Assembly (NCBI GenBank): GCA_947561715.1
Contig: OX387198.1
Coordinates: forward strand, 6,758,001 to 6,822,000
Direction: 5' to 3'
Source: Ascidia mentula
Taxonomy: Eukaryota; Chordata; Ascidiacea; Phlebobranchia; Ascidiidae
DNA: 64,000 nt
The translations under genes and the position numbers were made by a program. Below, in pieces: positions 41,601 through 53,108 of the stretch (its first letter is position 1; each line of letters begins with the position of its first letter). Below the pieces are notes generated by a model. It ran no database searches. It worked only from the letters and a program-made list of their open reading frames with translations, and had not been told where the DNA came from.

Positions 41601-42711
41601 AGTTTTAATGTCGGGGTTATATACATATACCTATGTCGCTGTGAAGTTATGCAAAGTTATTATCTCAGTTTTGTCTTGTTGTAAGCTGTTTGCCTATTCG
41701 CACAATGCTACTTTGTTTTCTCTAGCTCTGTGTATCACTTTTCGCTTGGGAGCATTGTTTACCGGTTCGTGAGCAGCATCTGGGCCGCGCTTATATGATG
41801 ATTGCGTAACAAATGAACTTGACAGGGGACGATATATCAACGAAACATCCATCTAAAACTTTCCAATGTTGATTGAACAGCTATTGTGGCTGCCACTAAT
41901 TAAATGTTAGGGACGAATGGATGGAACATATTGAACTCAATAGTTGCATTTTTTAATGCCCGTTTTTCTTCGATAAGTTGTTGAAATAAACGGTTTGTTT
42001 TTGTGCATGAACAGTTTGTACCAATCGGGGTTTTGAGGTATTTACAATTCGCAATTGGGCATGATCAGTAGTTGTGATGAATACTTGAAAGCAGAAATGA
42101 CCAATTAGAGAAAAATTAATAATTTAAAACTCATTGCATAACCTCACCGTGTACACAGAAGAATGTGTTTCACTTTTTGCGTATATTAACTACGAATACG
42201 GCACAGATTACTTGCAAAAAAATTATTAAATGTTTTCGAAAAATAATCAAAAATACAAATAAAAGCCAAATACCTCTTCTTAAAAAGGTCAATCTGGCAT
42301 ACAGTCTTGGCTGGAATGAAGGTTTACAAAAAGTGAAAAGTTACGTCACAAAGACCTTGATCGTTGCCCCACAGTTTATGTCTTAAATTTATGTGTTGGG
42401 AATTTTGTAAATGCTGTGATGTGAATAATGTGTGTTTGTACATAGAACTTACCAATTACTTGACAATTCCCGATATTGTGAACACTATAATGTTGTAGAA
42501 ACCAAGATTTTAGTCACTTTTTATCAATGTCCTATGGATTCAAGCTTTACAGAAGTTAATGTTTGTATGAAAATAAGCAAATTAGCAAGAACAACTACGG
42601 TATGTAAAATTTGTGGCAATTCTGTGATTGATGTAGAATCTACTACAGATATTTGATTTCTATAGTGCATGATAGAAAGGACCTTGTTGCTCAGGATTTT
42701 CAACATGTGCA
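41601..42711. other. Intergenic flank of the transposon
   Basis: AT-rich with short open frames only (for example 42165-42386 and 42432-42656) that show no family. Before the insertion this sequence lay immediately upstream of COX19, so it may hold the original promoter of the COX19-ABITRAM unit. Confidence 0.5.
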
Positions 42712-42720
42712 GATTTCCTG
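42712..42720. repeat. Target-site duplication, left copy
   Basis: GATTTCCTG directly abuts the left terminal inverted repeat and is repeated exactly at 52292-52300. Nine bases is the usual duplication length for Mutator-superfamily transposons. Confidence 0.95.
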
Positions 42721-42880
42721 GGTAGATACATTGACCACATAACGGGGGCATCGACGCAAACCAGATTATGACGTCACAATCGCTTTTAACAATGGACAAG
42801 GTTGTGCGTGCGTCAAATGTGCGTGAAGTGCGCTGTAGTCTGAAACGTGTCAACTGAACCGTGAATGTTTTGAAGAATAT
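42721..42880 (+). repeat. Left terminal inverted repeat of the MULE
   Basis: 160 bp beginning GGTAGATACATTGACC, matching the reverse complement of 52132-52291. It includes the palindrome TGACGTCA (42769-42776), identical to a CRE/ATF site, and ends with an ATG-containing segment leading into the 57-bp array. Confidence 0.95.
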
Positions 42881-43941
42881 AATGTGGGTTGGGCCCAGAT
42901 TTCAGTTATGGTGTAGTCTGGAAGCATTAAATACTCTAATGTGGGTTGGGCCTAGATTTCAATTATGGTGTAGCGTGGAAGCATTAAATACTCTAATGTG
43001 GGTTGGGTCTATATTTCAGTTATGGTGTAGTCTGGAAGTATTAAATACTCTAATGTGGGTTGGGCCTAGATTTCAATTATGGTGTAGTCTGGAAGCATTA
43101 AATACTCTAATGTGGGTTGGGCCTAGATTTCAGTTATGGTGTAGCGTGGAAGCATTAAATACTCTAATGTGGGTTGGGCCCAGATTTCAGTTATGGTGTA
43201 GTCTGGAAGCATTAAATACTCTAATGTGGGTTGGGCCTAGATTTCAGTTATGGTGTAGCGTGGAAGCATTAAATACTCTAATGTGGGTTGGGCCCAGATT
43301 TCAGTTATGGTGTAGCGTGGAAGCATTAAATACTCTAATGTGGGTTGGGCCTAGATTTCAGTTATGGTGTAGCGTGGAAGCATTAAATACTCTAATGTGG
43401 GTTGGGCCTAGATTTCAATTATGGTGTAGTCTGGAAGCATTAAATACTCTAATGTGGGTTGGGCCTAGATTTCAGTTATGGTGTAGCGTGGAAGCATTAA
43501 ATACTCTAATGTGGGTTGGGCCCAGATTTCAGTTATGGTGTAGCGTGGAAGCATTAAATACTCTAATGTGGGTTGGGCCCAGATTTCAGTGATGGTGTAG
43601 CGTGGAAGTATTAAATACTCTAATGTGGGTTGGGCCCAGATTTCAGTTATGGTGTAGCGTGTAAGCATTAAATACTCTAATGTGGGTTGGGCCCAGATTT
43701 CAGTTATGGTGTAGCGTGGAAGCATTAAATACTCTAATGTGGGTTGGGCCCAGATTTCAGTTATGGTGTAGCGTGGAAGCATTAAATACTCTAATGCGGG
43801 TTGGGCCCAGATTTCGGTTATGGTGTAGCGTGGAAGCATTAAATACTCTAATGCGGGTTGGGCCCAGATTTTGGTTATGGTGTAGTCTGGAAGCATTAAA
43901 TACTCTAATGTGGTTTGGGCCTAGATTTCAGTTATAGTGAA
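42881..43941 (+). repeat. 57-bp satellite array, left end of MULE
   Basis: About 18.6 tandem units of 57 bp starting AATGTGGGTTGGGCC. Variation is limited to a few positions (CC/CT after GGG, CGTG/TCTG after GTAG, GCATT/GTATT). Units toward the inner end diverge more, for example GTGTAAGC at about 43660 and GCGGG near 43797. Because 57 is 19 codons, one frame stays open over many units. I regard this as repeat structure and not as a gene. Confidence 0.95.
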
Positions 43942-45032
43942 GCTTAATAACTTTATACTCTGTGGGTTGGTGTATGACTGGAACTATTATATTTTGGTTT
44001 TGCTTCGCTTACTTTGCACAAGCTCAGACCATCAGAATGAAGCATGTTGCCAATGTGTTTAGATCCATTAACATAATTTAGGTCATTCTATTTTGACTAT
44101 GTTGGTTTCAACAAAAGACAAATGACATTTGAAGCGACAAGTCAAACAGAAGACACAAATCAAAAGGTTTGTTATGATTTTATTAAAAAAAAACAATTTT
44201 AAATGCTACTTGAATTTCAGCTGAACATCTGCAATGCTTCTATTGGAATATTGCATCTGTGGAAATAAAGTATAATTTGAATAAGGTAAGAATTACTGTT
44301 AAGTCTTTAAAGTTCATTTTGTGTGGTCCTTTTTACTCCTTCCCAAAATTGAAAATTATTTTATATCATACTATGGATATGATAGTGTCTGTCGTCATAC
44401 TACAAAATATTTTCACTTTGTATATTGTTTACATTGGATTTAAAAAAATGGATATTCCTGTATGATTCTTGATTGATAAAACAAAATTGTAACAAAGCTT
44501 TAACACTGCAGATTCTGCAAAGATAGAAGCCACCCTAAATAAGCTGCAAGAAACCAGATACAAATTTCCAAACATATTTTTTACAAAGTTGAAATCTTTA
44601 TAAAACACACTATCTCATGTTAAACAGCATTTGTGTTATATATATTGTTTTGTGTATGCTAATTGTGATGCAATAAACTGTTTCTGCCACTGCCAGACAA
44701 TGCAAATTTAAATGAACTTCCTTTGGGCACAAACATTGCACTCTTTGTCACATGTCGCTACAAAAACGGTGCTATTTGTTTTGTAATCGATTTCTCTTTT
44801 TTATGGCGAACTAAGTGCATTTCAGGCTTTCCAAATAAATAATGTTTGCTTATATGTTGATGTACTGCATTTTTATGTTGTGTTTGAAAAATTCCTACCA
44901 CGCCCAGGAGGCTTTTCCATGTGGTCGTTGGCATTTTTGATAACCCAGACGCCTCGCCAGTAGCCATATGAAACTGGGTTGAACAACATAATACGTGTTG
45001 AAGAAAACACAATACTTAAATAGTATGGTCTT

Positions 45033-45350
45033 AAAATCACTCTGCAGAAGTGTTACACCTCTCAGGTTGAAGCCTGATTGGTCAGTTTTACCATCGCAAG
45101 GTATGGTATGAAATTCACTCTGCGAAAGTGTTACACCTCTCAGGTAGAGTCCCGATTGGTCAGGTTTACCATCACTCTACGAGTGTTACACCATTAGGGT
45201 CAAAACCCAAAGGTATGGTAGGAAATTCACTTCGCAGGAGTGTTACACCTCTCAGGTAGAGTCCCGATTGGTCAGGTTTACCGTCACTCCAAGAGTGTTA
45301 CACCCTTTGGGCCAAAACCCAAAAGGTACGGTATTACATTCACTTTGCAG
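45033..45350. repeat. Minisatellite, about 113-bp unit, inside MULE
   Basis: Roughly 2.8 copies of a unit containing GTGTTACACCTCTCAGGT, GATTGGTCAGGTTTACC and AAACCCAAAGGTATGGTA. The first copy is shorter. Each unit holds small palindromic pieces such as CACTCTACGAGTG. It lies just 3' of the transposase gene. Confidence 0.8.
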
Positions 45351-45458
45351 AAGTGATAAAACTAAAAAAATTGGGACATTGTGGTTGTTATGGTATAGTG
45401 AATAAATTTCATTTGGCTTGTGTTCTTATTTGTTTAACAGATTGTAATGTTGTTTGAT

Positions 45459-48400
45459 TTACAATGTGCACACAAAATATTTATCTTTTTTTGCTTGCTT
45501 CTCTGAAAAACCAACACACATGATGTGAAACCACTGTCCACATCGAGTGCACTCAATCCAAACTTTTTTCAGGGGATTGGCGCCTTCATCTCCACATACT
45601 TTACATGTCTCTATTTCATTTGTGCCTTGAAGACACTTGCCAGCAATTTCCCTTAACATTTCAAGTCTATAGCTGTAGGTACAAACATTTTGCACAAGTT
45701 TTTCTCCAGTTGCCAGCCATTTTGCATACATACATATCATCACTCCACAGCTTGATCCATCTGGCTGTTTTGTTCTGTGTGGTATTTCCACAGTATTAAT
45801 TTTCCAACCAAACTTTGTTGCCATTAGACAATTCACCATAGCTTTTGCAGTTTGAACATTGCTGTCTGTTTTTACACAAGGCATTGCTACTGGGTCTATG
45901 TACAGCATTTTTCGACCAGGGATGTCAACTACAAGCAAAACCCAGTGGAAGCCTGAAGAGTTCCAAGGTATAAACAGTGTTTGTTTCCCTTGCAAATTTA
46001 TCCCTTCCCAAACTTTTTTAATTGAAGCTTTTCTTTGTAATATTTGAGCCACTGTCGAACAAACATAAAGTGTGTGTTGGTGCACACCAGTTAATCGCCA
46101 CAAGTAGCTGTTAATGACTTCATCATAAAGCCAACCAACATTAAATCTGCTGTCATGCTTTTTAAGCTCGCAAACTTCAGCTGGTGGCAATGCATCATCC
46201 AGAGATTTTAACTCCAACAAAGAAATTGAATGAGGGCCGTTTTTTAAAATTGTACCAGAAGCTTTGTAACCGGTAACATGGGCTGTGATGTTTTTTTGCA
46301 TCATTGAGTGTTTGTTCCGAACAATATCCATACAAGCCTCACCAGAAGATTCATGTTGGTCACAGGCTTTTGCTGCCTGTGGGGTTGTTAATTTTACACT
46401 TTTCTTTGATCGAGGAAACAAAGTTGTTACTTGGTGCAGCGGCTGCATAAGGTTGGCAAATTGTCCAACCCGTGATGAAAATGGATTGGGCTTTGGTCGC
46501 TTGCGGGGCAACTCATCATGGACAGTATTTTCAGAAGGTGTTGTTTTTCGCTTCCTTTTCAATGACTTAAGTTCTGGAGGTTGAGTAATTCTAAACCCAG
46601 AATCGTATGAACATGCTTTAGAAAACTTAGCCACCATGGCATTGCCATCAGAAATGCCTTCATCCAAAACCTGCTTGGAACTGACATCATATGAAAGGTC
46701 TATCAAATGCTTCATTAAATCAATAAACTTTTGATGGCTTTGTTTGCGATCTGAGGTTTTGTTGTCAGTACCGCAGGTTTTGTCGTCAGTTACAATGTTT
46801 TCAGGTTGAGAAATTGATTGGTTTGTGGAGGAATTCTTGATGTCTTGTGTTTTGACCACAGTATCACAAACAGTTTCAACTGACAATTTGTTCACAACAA
46901 CCGGATCCAAAACCATGTAAACAGAATTGGAGTACCAATCTGGCAGACTATGCCATCCAACATCTGCATACTTGTTAAAAATTGCAAACATGTGTTTGCA
47001 TGGTAAAAAATTGTGTAAAAAATCATGACATGTACACTTTGGAAAATCTCTTTCAGTGCCAAATTTAATGGTGTATATTTCAGAAGAGGAACTGCTTAAT
47101 ACAGTGAACAAGTCCCCTTTTCTACATATAGAACTTGCCTGAATGTTTGTAGTTTCTCCGATACGTTTTATACAATGTTTTACCAATTTTCTTGGTCGGT
47201 TTCGAAGAAAGCTGGGAACCTCAGCGTTGTAACTTCTGTAATTGCCAGAAGATCTCATGTTTTGTTGTTTGTATCTGCTCAAAGTAAAATTTATTGATTA
47301 ATTTTGATTGCATATTCTTGCATATAACCATAAATGTTTTAGTGGAGGTACACTCACTTCTCATATGCATTTGGCAAAAATTCGTGGTGCAAAATTGTAA
47401 TTAAGCCAGAAAGCGACTTATCAGTCCGAAATCGCACATGGCATTCTTTTAAAACTCGGTTTTGTCTCTCAACACCATTGTTGGTGCGGATCAAAACCTT
47501 TAACTGGTCTGCTCGATAGAGCCACATCCAACGCTAGAAAACGTGCATGAACAGAAGTCACATTTAACATATATGTTTTGTAAATACTCAAACCTCTTTA
47601 TCCTTAAGCCAAATATTTGTGAAGTATTTTTGTAGTTTTGGGTTGTTTTCCCAAACTGAACTTGACTCAAATATCTGCAGTGCATTGTTGCAGCTTTTTT
47701 CACATTCAGCGTTAGCAATTCCTCTCATAAATGTCAAAACTTTGTCCTTGTCTGGACCTACTTGGTTTTCAGATTTTTTAACCCATCTTTCCCATGCCTG
47801 TTCACGATGAAAATCGCAAATGAGGACACGGACATCTAGAAAATAGTTATTTTTACATATGTGGTACATGTATATTTGATGCAGAACTTTAACCTGTAAA
47901 AATGCTTTCAATGGCATGGATCTCAGCATCACATTTGTCTACCATAAAAAATGATGGTTGCCATGCAGGAGTCCATTCTTTCAATATTTTCAGTGCCTCT
48001 TCAATGTCCAATTGTCTTTCATTTTGTGTAATGAAACTGGCAACAACTTGATAGCCAACATTTGTCTTCACACAGAGAAAAAACAATGGGAGAGCATATT
48101 TGGATGTCTTGTAGGTAGCATCCATTAGACAAATGTCTTGGCCGTAGCGCAGAAGCAATCTACGCTGCCATGCAAACTGATGGATAAACAGCATGGTTTG
48201 TTCAGATTGAATGACTGGTGCTGTTTCTCCATCAACTACTTCAGGTTCCATGTTAGCAATGAATGGCCGGAAATATATTTTGTCATTGGCATCTCCTGCC
48301 TTCACCCATTCATCCACCAAGCACTGGACATTAGTTTGATCAATTTTTGCAAATCTGTGTTTACAAAATACTCGGTAATAATGACTTTGAATGTCCTTTT

Positions 48401-50759
48401 TTGTTGGATAAAATCTCCTGTTTGAAGTAGATGGTGGGGTATCATTTTGAAAAAGTTCATGGGCAACATAATGTTTTAGGCTTCTAAGAATTTCCTCAAT
48501 ACTGCATACACCTTCTGTAACCAATTGATCTATTTTGGCAATTATTCTTTGATCAACAGGTTGAAGGAAACCAGCAGCCTTAAAATATGTAATATGGTAA
48601 CAGTTCAAAAGTAAACATTTAATTTAAATAACATTCTTACTTCCCCTAAAACATGACCGGTGTGGTCATCCTGAGATGGAAAGCAAACACCGTAAGTTTG
48701 TTGCTTTAGCAAGTGCTTATCGTTGTTTTGCAGCAAATCTTTTACAACAACACTTGTCTTGTCCATTTTAGATTTACATTTCGAGATTATCTAATCATAT
48801 TACAGAAGAAATTATTGATATCCAACTAAATAAAATTAGATTCAAACAAGTTGAAGAAGTACCTGAAACTGTGGAAACTTCATAATTTCCTGAATTACAA
48901 TTTTTGCCTTGCAGTTAGTTTTTTTGGTCCCTTGAATACACAAATGTTTTTTGCAAGGATTTGGATGATCTTGCAACTGATCAAAGGGGTTTCAATATTT
49001 TATCATAGAAAACATAAAGTCACTTACATGTGTAGGTGGTGCAACATGACGCCTTTCATTTTTAATCTTGTTGCGATCTTTAGAATGTTGGCATTCCAAG
49101 ACCTTTGTTTGTACTATGATGTAGGGAGTGGATGTACTGTCCCAATGCAAGCGACCTATTAAAATATCTAAAAAAAATCACAAATGTAATCAGTTTGTAT
49201 TGTCATACAATTATGGCTTGATGAACTTTCTTTTAATAAGTAAAACTAAGCTAAAAAGCAGGCCTTTTTTTTATCATACCAAATGAATTCTTCGAGAAAT
49301 GAATGAACTTTGTCAATGTGGAGATTTCAAATTTCTCAACTAAATCATTTGCCTGAGTCATTGAACAAGCCCACTGCAACAATTGTTGGATTTACTCTAA
49401 ACTTAAATTTATAAACTGCACCAATTACCAGTCTTATATTACCTGCAAATTTTGTTTGCTATTCTCCTTTGCTGCTTCTGATATATTTTGCTAAAATAAA
49501 CAACCACACATATGCACAAAGCATTGTGTTAAGCTATACAATTTACTAACCATTTTACTTAAACAAGTGAATTCGTTCTTCACAAACTTCACAAAATATC
49601 TCTCTTCCTGTTGTAAACCTGCACCTTGGCTATTAAGGCTTTCTCTTATTGTTTTGCTTGCCTTTTCAAGATTGTATTTTGATAGCTTGTTCTGTGCCCA
49701 AGACATTAATGTAATGATAGTTAATAACATTTAAATGCATACTTACTAAGCCTTCAAACTTTGCAAACACCAAAACATCAAAGATGGTTATTACATATTG
49801 ATATAGTTTGTTTGGTTCAGATTGGCGGTCAAAATGCCAAAGTGATTCAAAGCACTCTGAACGTGTAATTATGTATGGTATGGCAGCATCATTCCAATGC
49901 ACTGAGCTTTTACATGCATCTTCAAACGTAAAAAGAGGTTTCGAAAAAAAAACAGTACCATCGTGAAAACAAGCACCCACAAACAACAAAACTCACCGTG
50001 TGATTTAATTAACGGGGACTTTAAAGTTAGTGCACATGACTTTTTGAATTGATGCAGCATATTTGTTGCTTCATGTTTGGATCCATACCACTAATAAATA
50101 AAAGCACAAATGAAATACTTCCATAATACAACAAAAACGTGTTCATGTGCTTGAACATAGAACTTTTATTACTACTTAACAGATTCTTAGACCAATTTGT
50201 GACAATGCAAGTTTCATTCTTTAATATTCACAGCGTAATAACTAACCTTCTCTAGAGTATTTGAGAATGTAAATTCCTTCTCACCGAATGCCACTTCATT
50301 TAGGATGCTAAAGCAAGTATTAAAATAGTTTTTAGGATTTAGAAAAGTTTTACATCTTACCAATGTTGAACAATATCTTCAGAGATTATTAAATTTTTTG
50401 GCATTGGCACACAATTTCGAAATTGCCTAGACTCATGAGAGTCAACAACATCTTTCAAAAGACTGAAACTTCTTTTACAAAAAAACATCTCTTCGCACAA
50501 AATCAATTCGATTTTTAGCAGAACAGAACCTAAATAAACAATAAATACAAATGGTCACTACAAATAAACCAAATTAAAGTAATTTCTATTTTACACATAA
50601 AGCTTCCACGCTACACCATAAATGAAATCTAGGCCCAACACACATTAGAGTATTTAATGCTTCCAGACTACACCATAACTGAAATCTAGGCCCAACCCAC
50701 ATTAGAGTATTTAATGCTTCCACGCTACACCATAACTGAAATCTGGGCCCAACCCACAT
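45459..50759 (-). CDS. MULE transposase with SWIM, Ulp1-type protease and PHD-like finger
   Basis: Fifteen phase-consistent exons, about 1,421 codons. Boundaries: 50759-50597 (tentative, inside the satellite), 50529-50361, 50307-50247, 50090-49997, 49919-49747, 49691-49551, 49490-49443, 49373-49280, 49167-49028, 48976-48863, 48790-48641, 48578-47894, 47835-47594, 47533-47358, 47274-45459. Order: uncharacterised N-terminal part; Cys/His block HPNPCKKHLC; MULE DDE core with D in LMDATYK (about residue 602), D in FMVDKCDAE (about 663), CDFHREQAW, and E in TNNGVERQNR (about 780); SWIM finger CTC-x9-CKH (about 897); C48 cysteine protease with H in FHWVLL, D in YIDP, Q in KQPDG and C in SSCGV; PHD-like finger (CKVC...CTRC...WFHIMC...FVC) at the end. 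The last PHD cysteine is absent before the stop. Expected role: cut-and-paste transposition in the nucleus. The SUMO/ubiquitin-like protease and histone-reader activities are inferred from motifs. Confidence 0.92.
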
Positions 50760-52131
50760 TAGAGTATTTAATGCTTACACGCTACACCATAACTGAAATC
50801 TGGGCCCAACCCACATTAGAGTATTTAATGCTTCCACGCTACACCATCACTGAAATCTAGGCCCAACCCACATTAGAGTATTTAATGCTTCCACGCTACA
50901 CCATAACTGAAATCTAGGCCCAACCCACATTAGAGTATTTAATGCTTCCACGCTACACCATAACTGAAATCTAGGCCCAACCCACATTAGAGTATTTAAT
51001 GCTTCCACGCTACACCATAACTGAAATCCAGGCCCAACCCACATTAGAGTATTTAATGCTTCCACGCTACACCATAACTGAAATCCAGGCCCAACCCACA
51101 TTAGAGTATTTAATGCTTCCAGACTACACCATCACTGAAATCTAGGCCCAACCCACATTAGAGTATTTAATGCTTCCAGACTACACCATAACTGAAATCT
51201 AGGCCCAACCCACATTAGAGTATTTAATGCTTCCACGCTACACCATAAATGAAATCTGGGCCCAACCCACATTAGAGTATTTAATGCTTCCACGCTACAC
51301 CATAAATGAAATCTAGGCCCAACCCACATTAGAGTATTTAATGCTTCCAGACTACACCATAACTGAAATCTAGGCCCAACCCACATTAGAGTATTTAATG
51401 CTTCCACGCTACACCATAACTGAAATCTAGGCCCAACCCACATTAGAGTATTTAATGCTTCCACGCTACACCATAAATGAAATCCAGGCCCAACCCACAT
51501 TAGAGTATTTAATACTTCCAGACTACACCATAACTGAAATCTAGGCCCAACCCACATTAGAGTATTTAATGCTTCCACGCTACACCATAACTGAAATCTA
51601 GGCCCAACCCACATTAGAGTATTTAATACTTCCATGCTACACCATAACTGAAATCCAGGCCCAACCCACATTAGAGTATTTAATACTTCCATGCTACACC
51701 ATAACTGAAATCTAGGCCCAACCCACATTAGAGTATTTAATGCTTCCAGACTACACCATAACTGAAATCTGGGCCCAACCCACATTAGAGTATTTAATGC
51801 TTCCACGCTATTACACCATAACTGAAATCTAGGCCCAACCCACATTAGAGTATTTAATGCTTCCACGCTACACCATAACTGAAATCTAGGCCCAACCCAC
51901 ATTAGAGTATTTAATACTTCCACGCTACACCATAACTGAAATCTAGGCCCAACCCACATTAGAGTATTTAATGCTTCCACGCTACACCATAACTGAAATC
52001 TAGGCCCAACCCACATTAGAGTATTTAATACTTCCACGCTACACCATAACTGAAATCTAGGCCCAACCCACATTAGAGTATTTAATGCTTCCAGACTACA
52101 CCATAACTGAAATCTGGGCCCAACCCACATT
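50598..52131 (-). repeat. 57-bp satellite array, right end of MULE
   Basis: About 27 units, the reverse complement of the left array. One unit near 51810 has a 3-bp insertion (TTA), which keeps the reading frame. In-frame stops arise from TTATGG to TGATGG changes near 51130 and 50847 and from GTGGAAGC to GTGTAAGC near 50777. The array directly precedes the transposase exons. Confidence 0.95.
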
Positions 52132-52291
52132 ATATTCTTCAAAACATTCACGGTTCAGTTGACACGTTTCAGACTACAGCGCACTTCACGCACATTTGAC
52201 GCACGCACAACCTTGTCCATTGTTAAAAGCGATTGTGACGTCATAATCTGGTTTGCGTCGATGCCCCCGTTATGTGGTCAATGTATCTACC
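52132..52291 (-). repeat. Right terminal inverted repeat of the MULE
   Basis: 160 bp, reverse complement of the left end, ending ...TGTATCTACC at 52291. It carries the same TGACGTCA palindrome (52236-52243). This end is upstream of the transposase gene and is the likely site of its promoter. Confidence 0.95.
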
Positions 52292-52300
52292 GATTTCCTG
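52292..52300. repeat. Target-site duplication, right copy
   Basis: GATTTCCTG, identical to 42712-42720. Confidence 0.95.
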
Positions 52301-52373
52301 ACTTTGGAAAAACACCTTTGCAGAAATCACGTCTTGCTGTTGCTAATGGTTTTGGCAGTTACACTTTAAATGC

Positions 52374-53099
52374 ATGGCTACTGGACAATTTCAGGGAACA
52401 TTTAAACCTGTTCCTCCGGCAAAAGGGTCGTTTCCACTGGACCACTCAGGTATGCAACGGCAATAATGACCTTTGAGAACTGGCAGACAAAATAAATTCT
52501 TTACAAGTATTTATGCAAATTGTTCAATTGATTATTGAGTGATGTCTGTGATTTTTTTGTGAACTGAGCAATGTATTTTTGCAATATGCCTGCTGCACAA
52601 AGTTTTGCAAAACAGTGTAGTTTAACTCATTAAACGTAGGCCTATCGCAGACATGCAAATGTTTAACACAGCTCTACATCTGCTTTACAGGTGAATGTAA
52701 GGAGTTAAAGGAATTGTTTATGAAGTGCCTGGCCCAAAACAAAGCTGATAACAGTTTGTGCAGAGAAGAATCAAAGGCCTATTTAATTTGTCGCATGGAG
52801 AAGTAGGCTATGTTTACCAATCTGCATGACAAAATACATTTGTTGGAATATATTGCAAACATTATTACAGAAAACTAAGTCCAATCTTTATGGTGATGTG
52901 AAATATAAGGCAACTGTTGGAATAAGATTGATAAAATATTGTCATCATATAATTTTAGAATTGTCAATGAAAACTGTGGTCACACTTTAACCAATACTTC
53001 TCCAACAGAAATCTCATGCAGAAAGAAACATTGGTGCAACTTGGGTTTAAAGGAAAGAAAGAAAAAGACAATCAGGAAACAGACATAGCAAAGTCCTAA
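52374..53099 (+). CDS. COX19: Cytochrome c oxidase assembly protein COX19
   Basis: Three exons: 52374-52449, 52691-52802 and 53009-53099, phases 1 and 2, giving 92 aa (human 90). The N-terminal [19 protein letters not shown] matches the family. The protein has the twin CX9C pair [11 protein letters not shown] and [11 protein letters not shown] that forms the disulfide-linked CHCH hairpin, followed by [14 protein letters not shown]. Known role: copper-related assembly of complex IV in the mitochondrial intermembrane space, imported through MIA40. Without splicing the second exon seems to end in a stop, but the AA|GTAGG donor restores the family C-terminus. A TTTGCAG acceptor-like site lies at 52317-52323. 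The MULE lies 82 bp upstream of the ATG. ABITRAM starts 9 bp after the stop. Confidence 0.95.
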
Positions 53100-53108
53100 T
53101 ACATTGCT

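Larger units (their letters stand above)
42721..52291 (-). mobile_element. Complete Mutator-like (MULE) DNA transposon, 9,571 bp
   Basis: Bounded by a perfect 9-bp target duplication and by 160-bp terminal inverted repeats that look identical base for base. Inside each end is an array of a 57-bp repeat in inverted orientation (left about 19 units, right about 27). The interior carries one intron-rich transposase gene transcribed from the right end, and a noncoding 1.5-kb left segment with a minisatellite. Transposase frames are unbroken and the ends identical, so the insertion is probably recent and potentially autonomous. It sits 82 bp upstream of the COX19 start codon. Confidence 0.95.

Noticed and set aside
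42881..43592. Open frame of 243 codons over the left 57-bp array
   Set aside because: It is the repeat itself; 57 bp is 19 codons, so a stop-free unit gives a long frame automatically. Recorded as repeat; coding is left as a question in the findings.
51132..52151. Open frame of 339 codons over the right 57-bp array
   Set aside because: Same reason; stops interrupt it further in, and no domain is present beyond the repeat.
52159..52476. Open frame running from the transposon end into COX19 exon 1
   Set aside because: Wrong frame relative to COX19; the real COX19 frame starts at 52374 and matches the family over all three exons.
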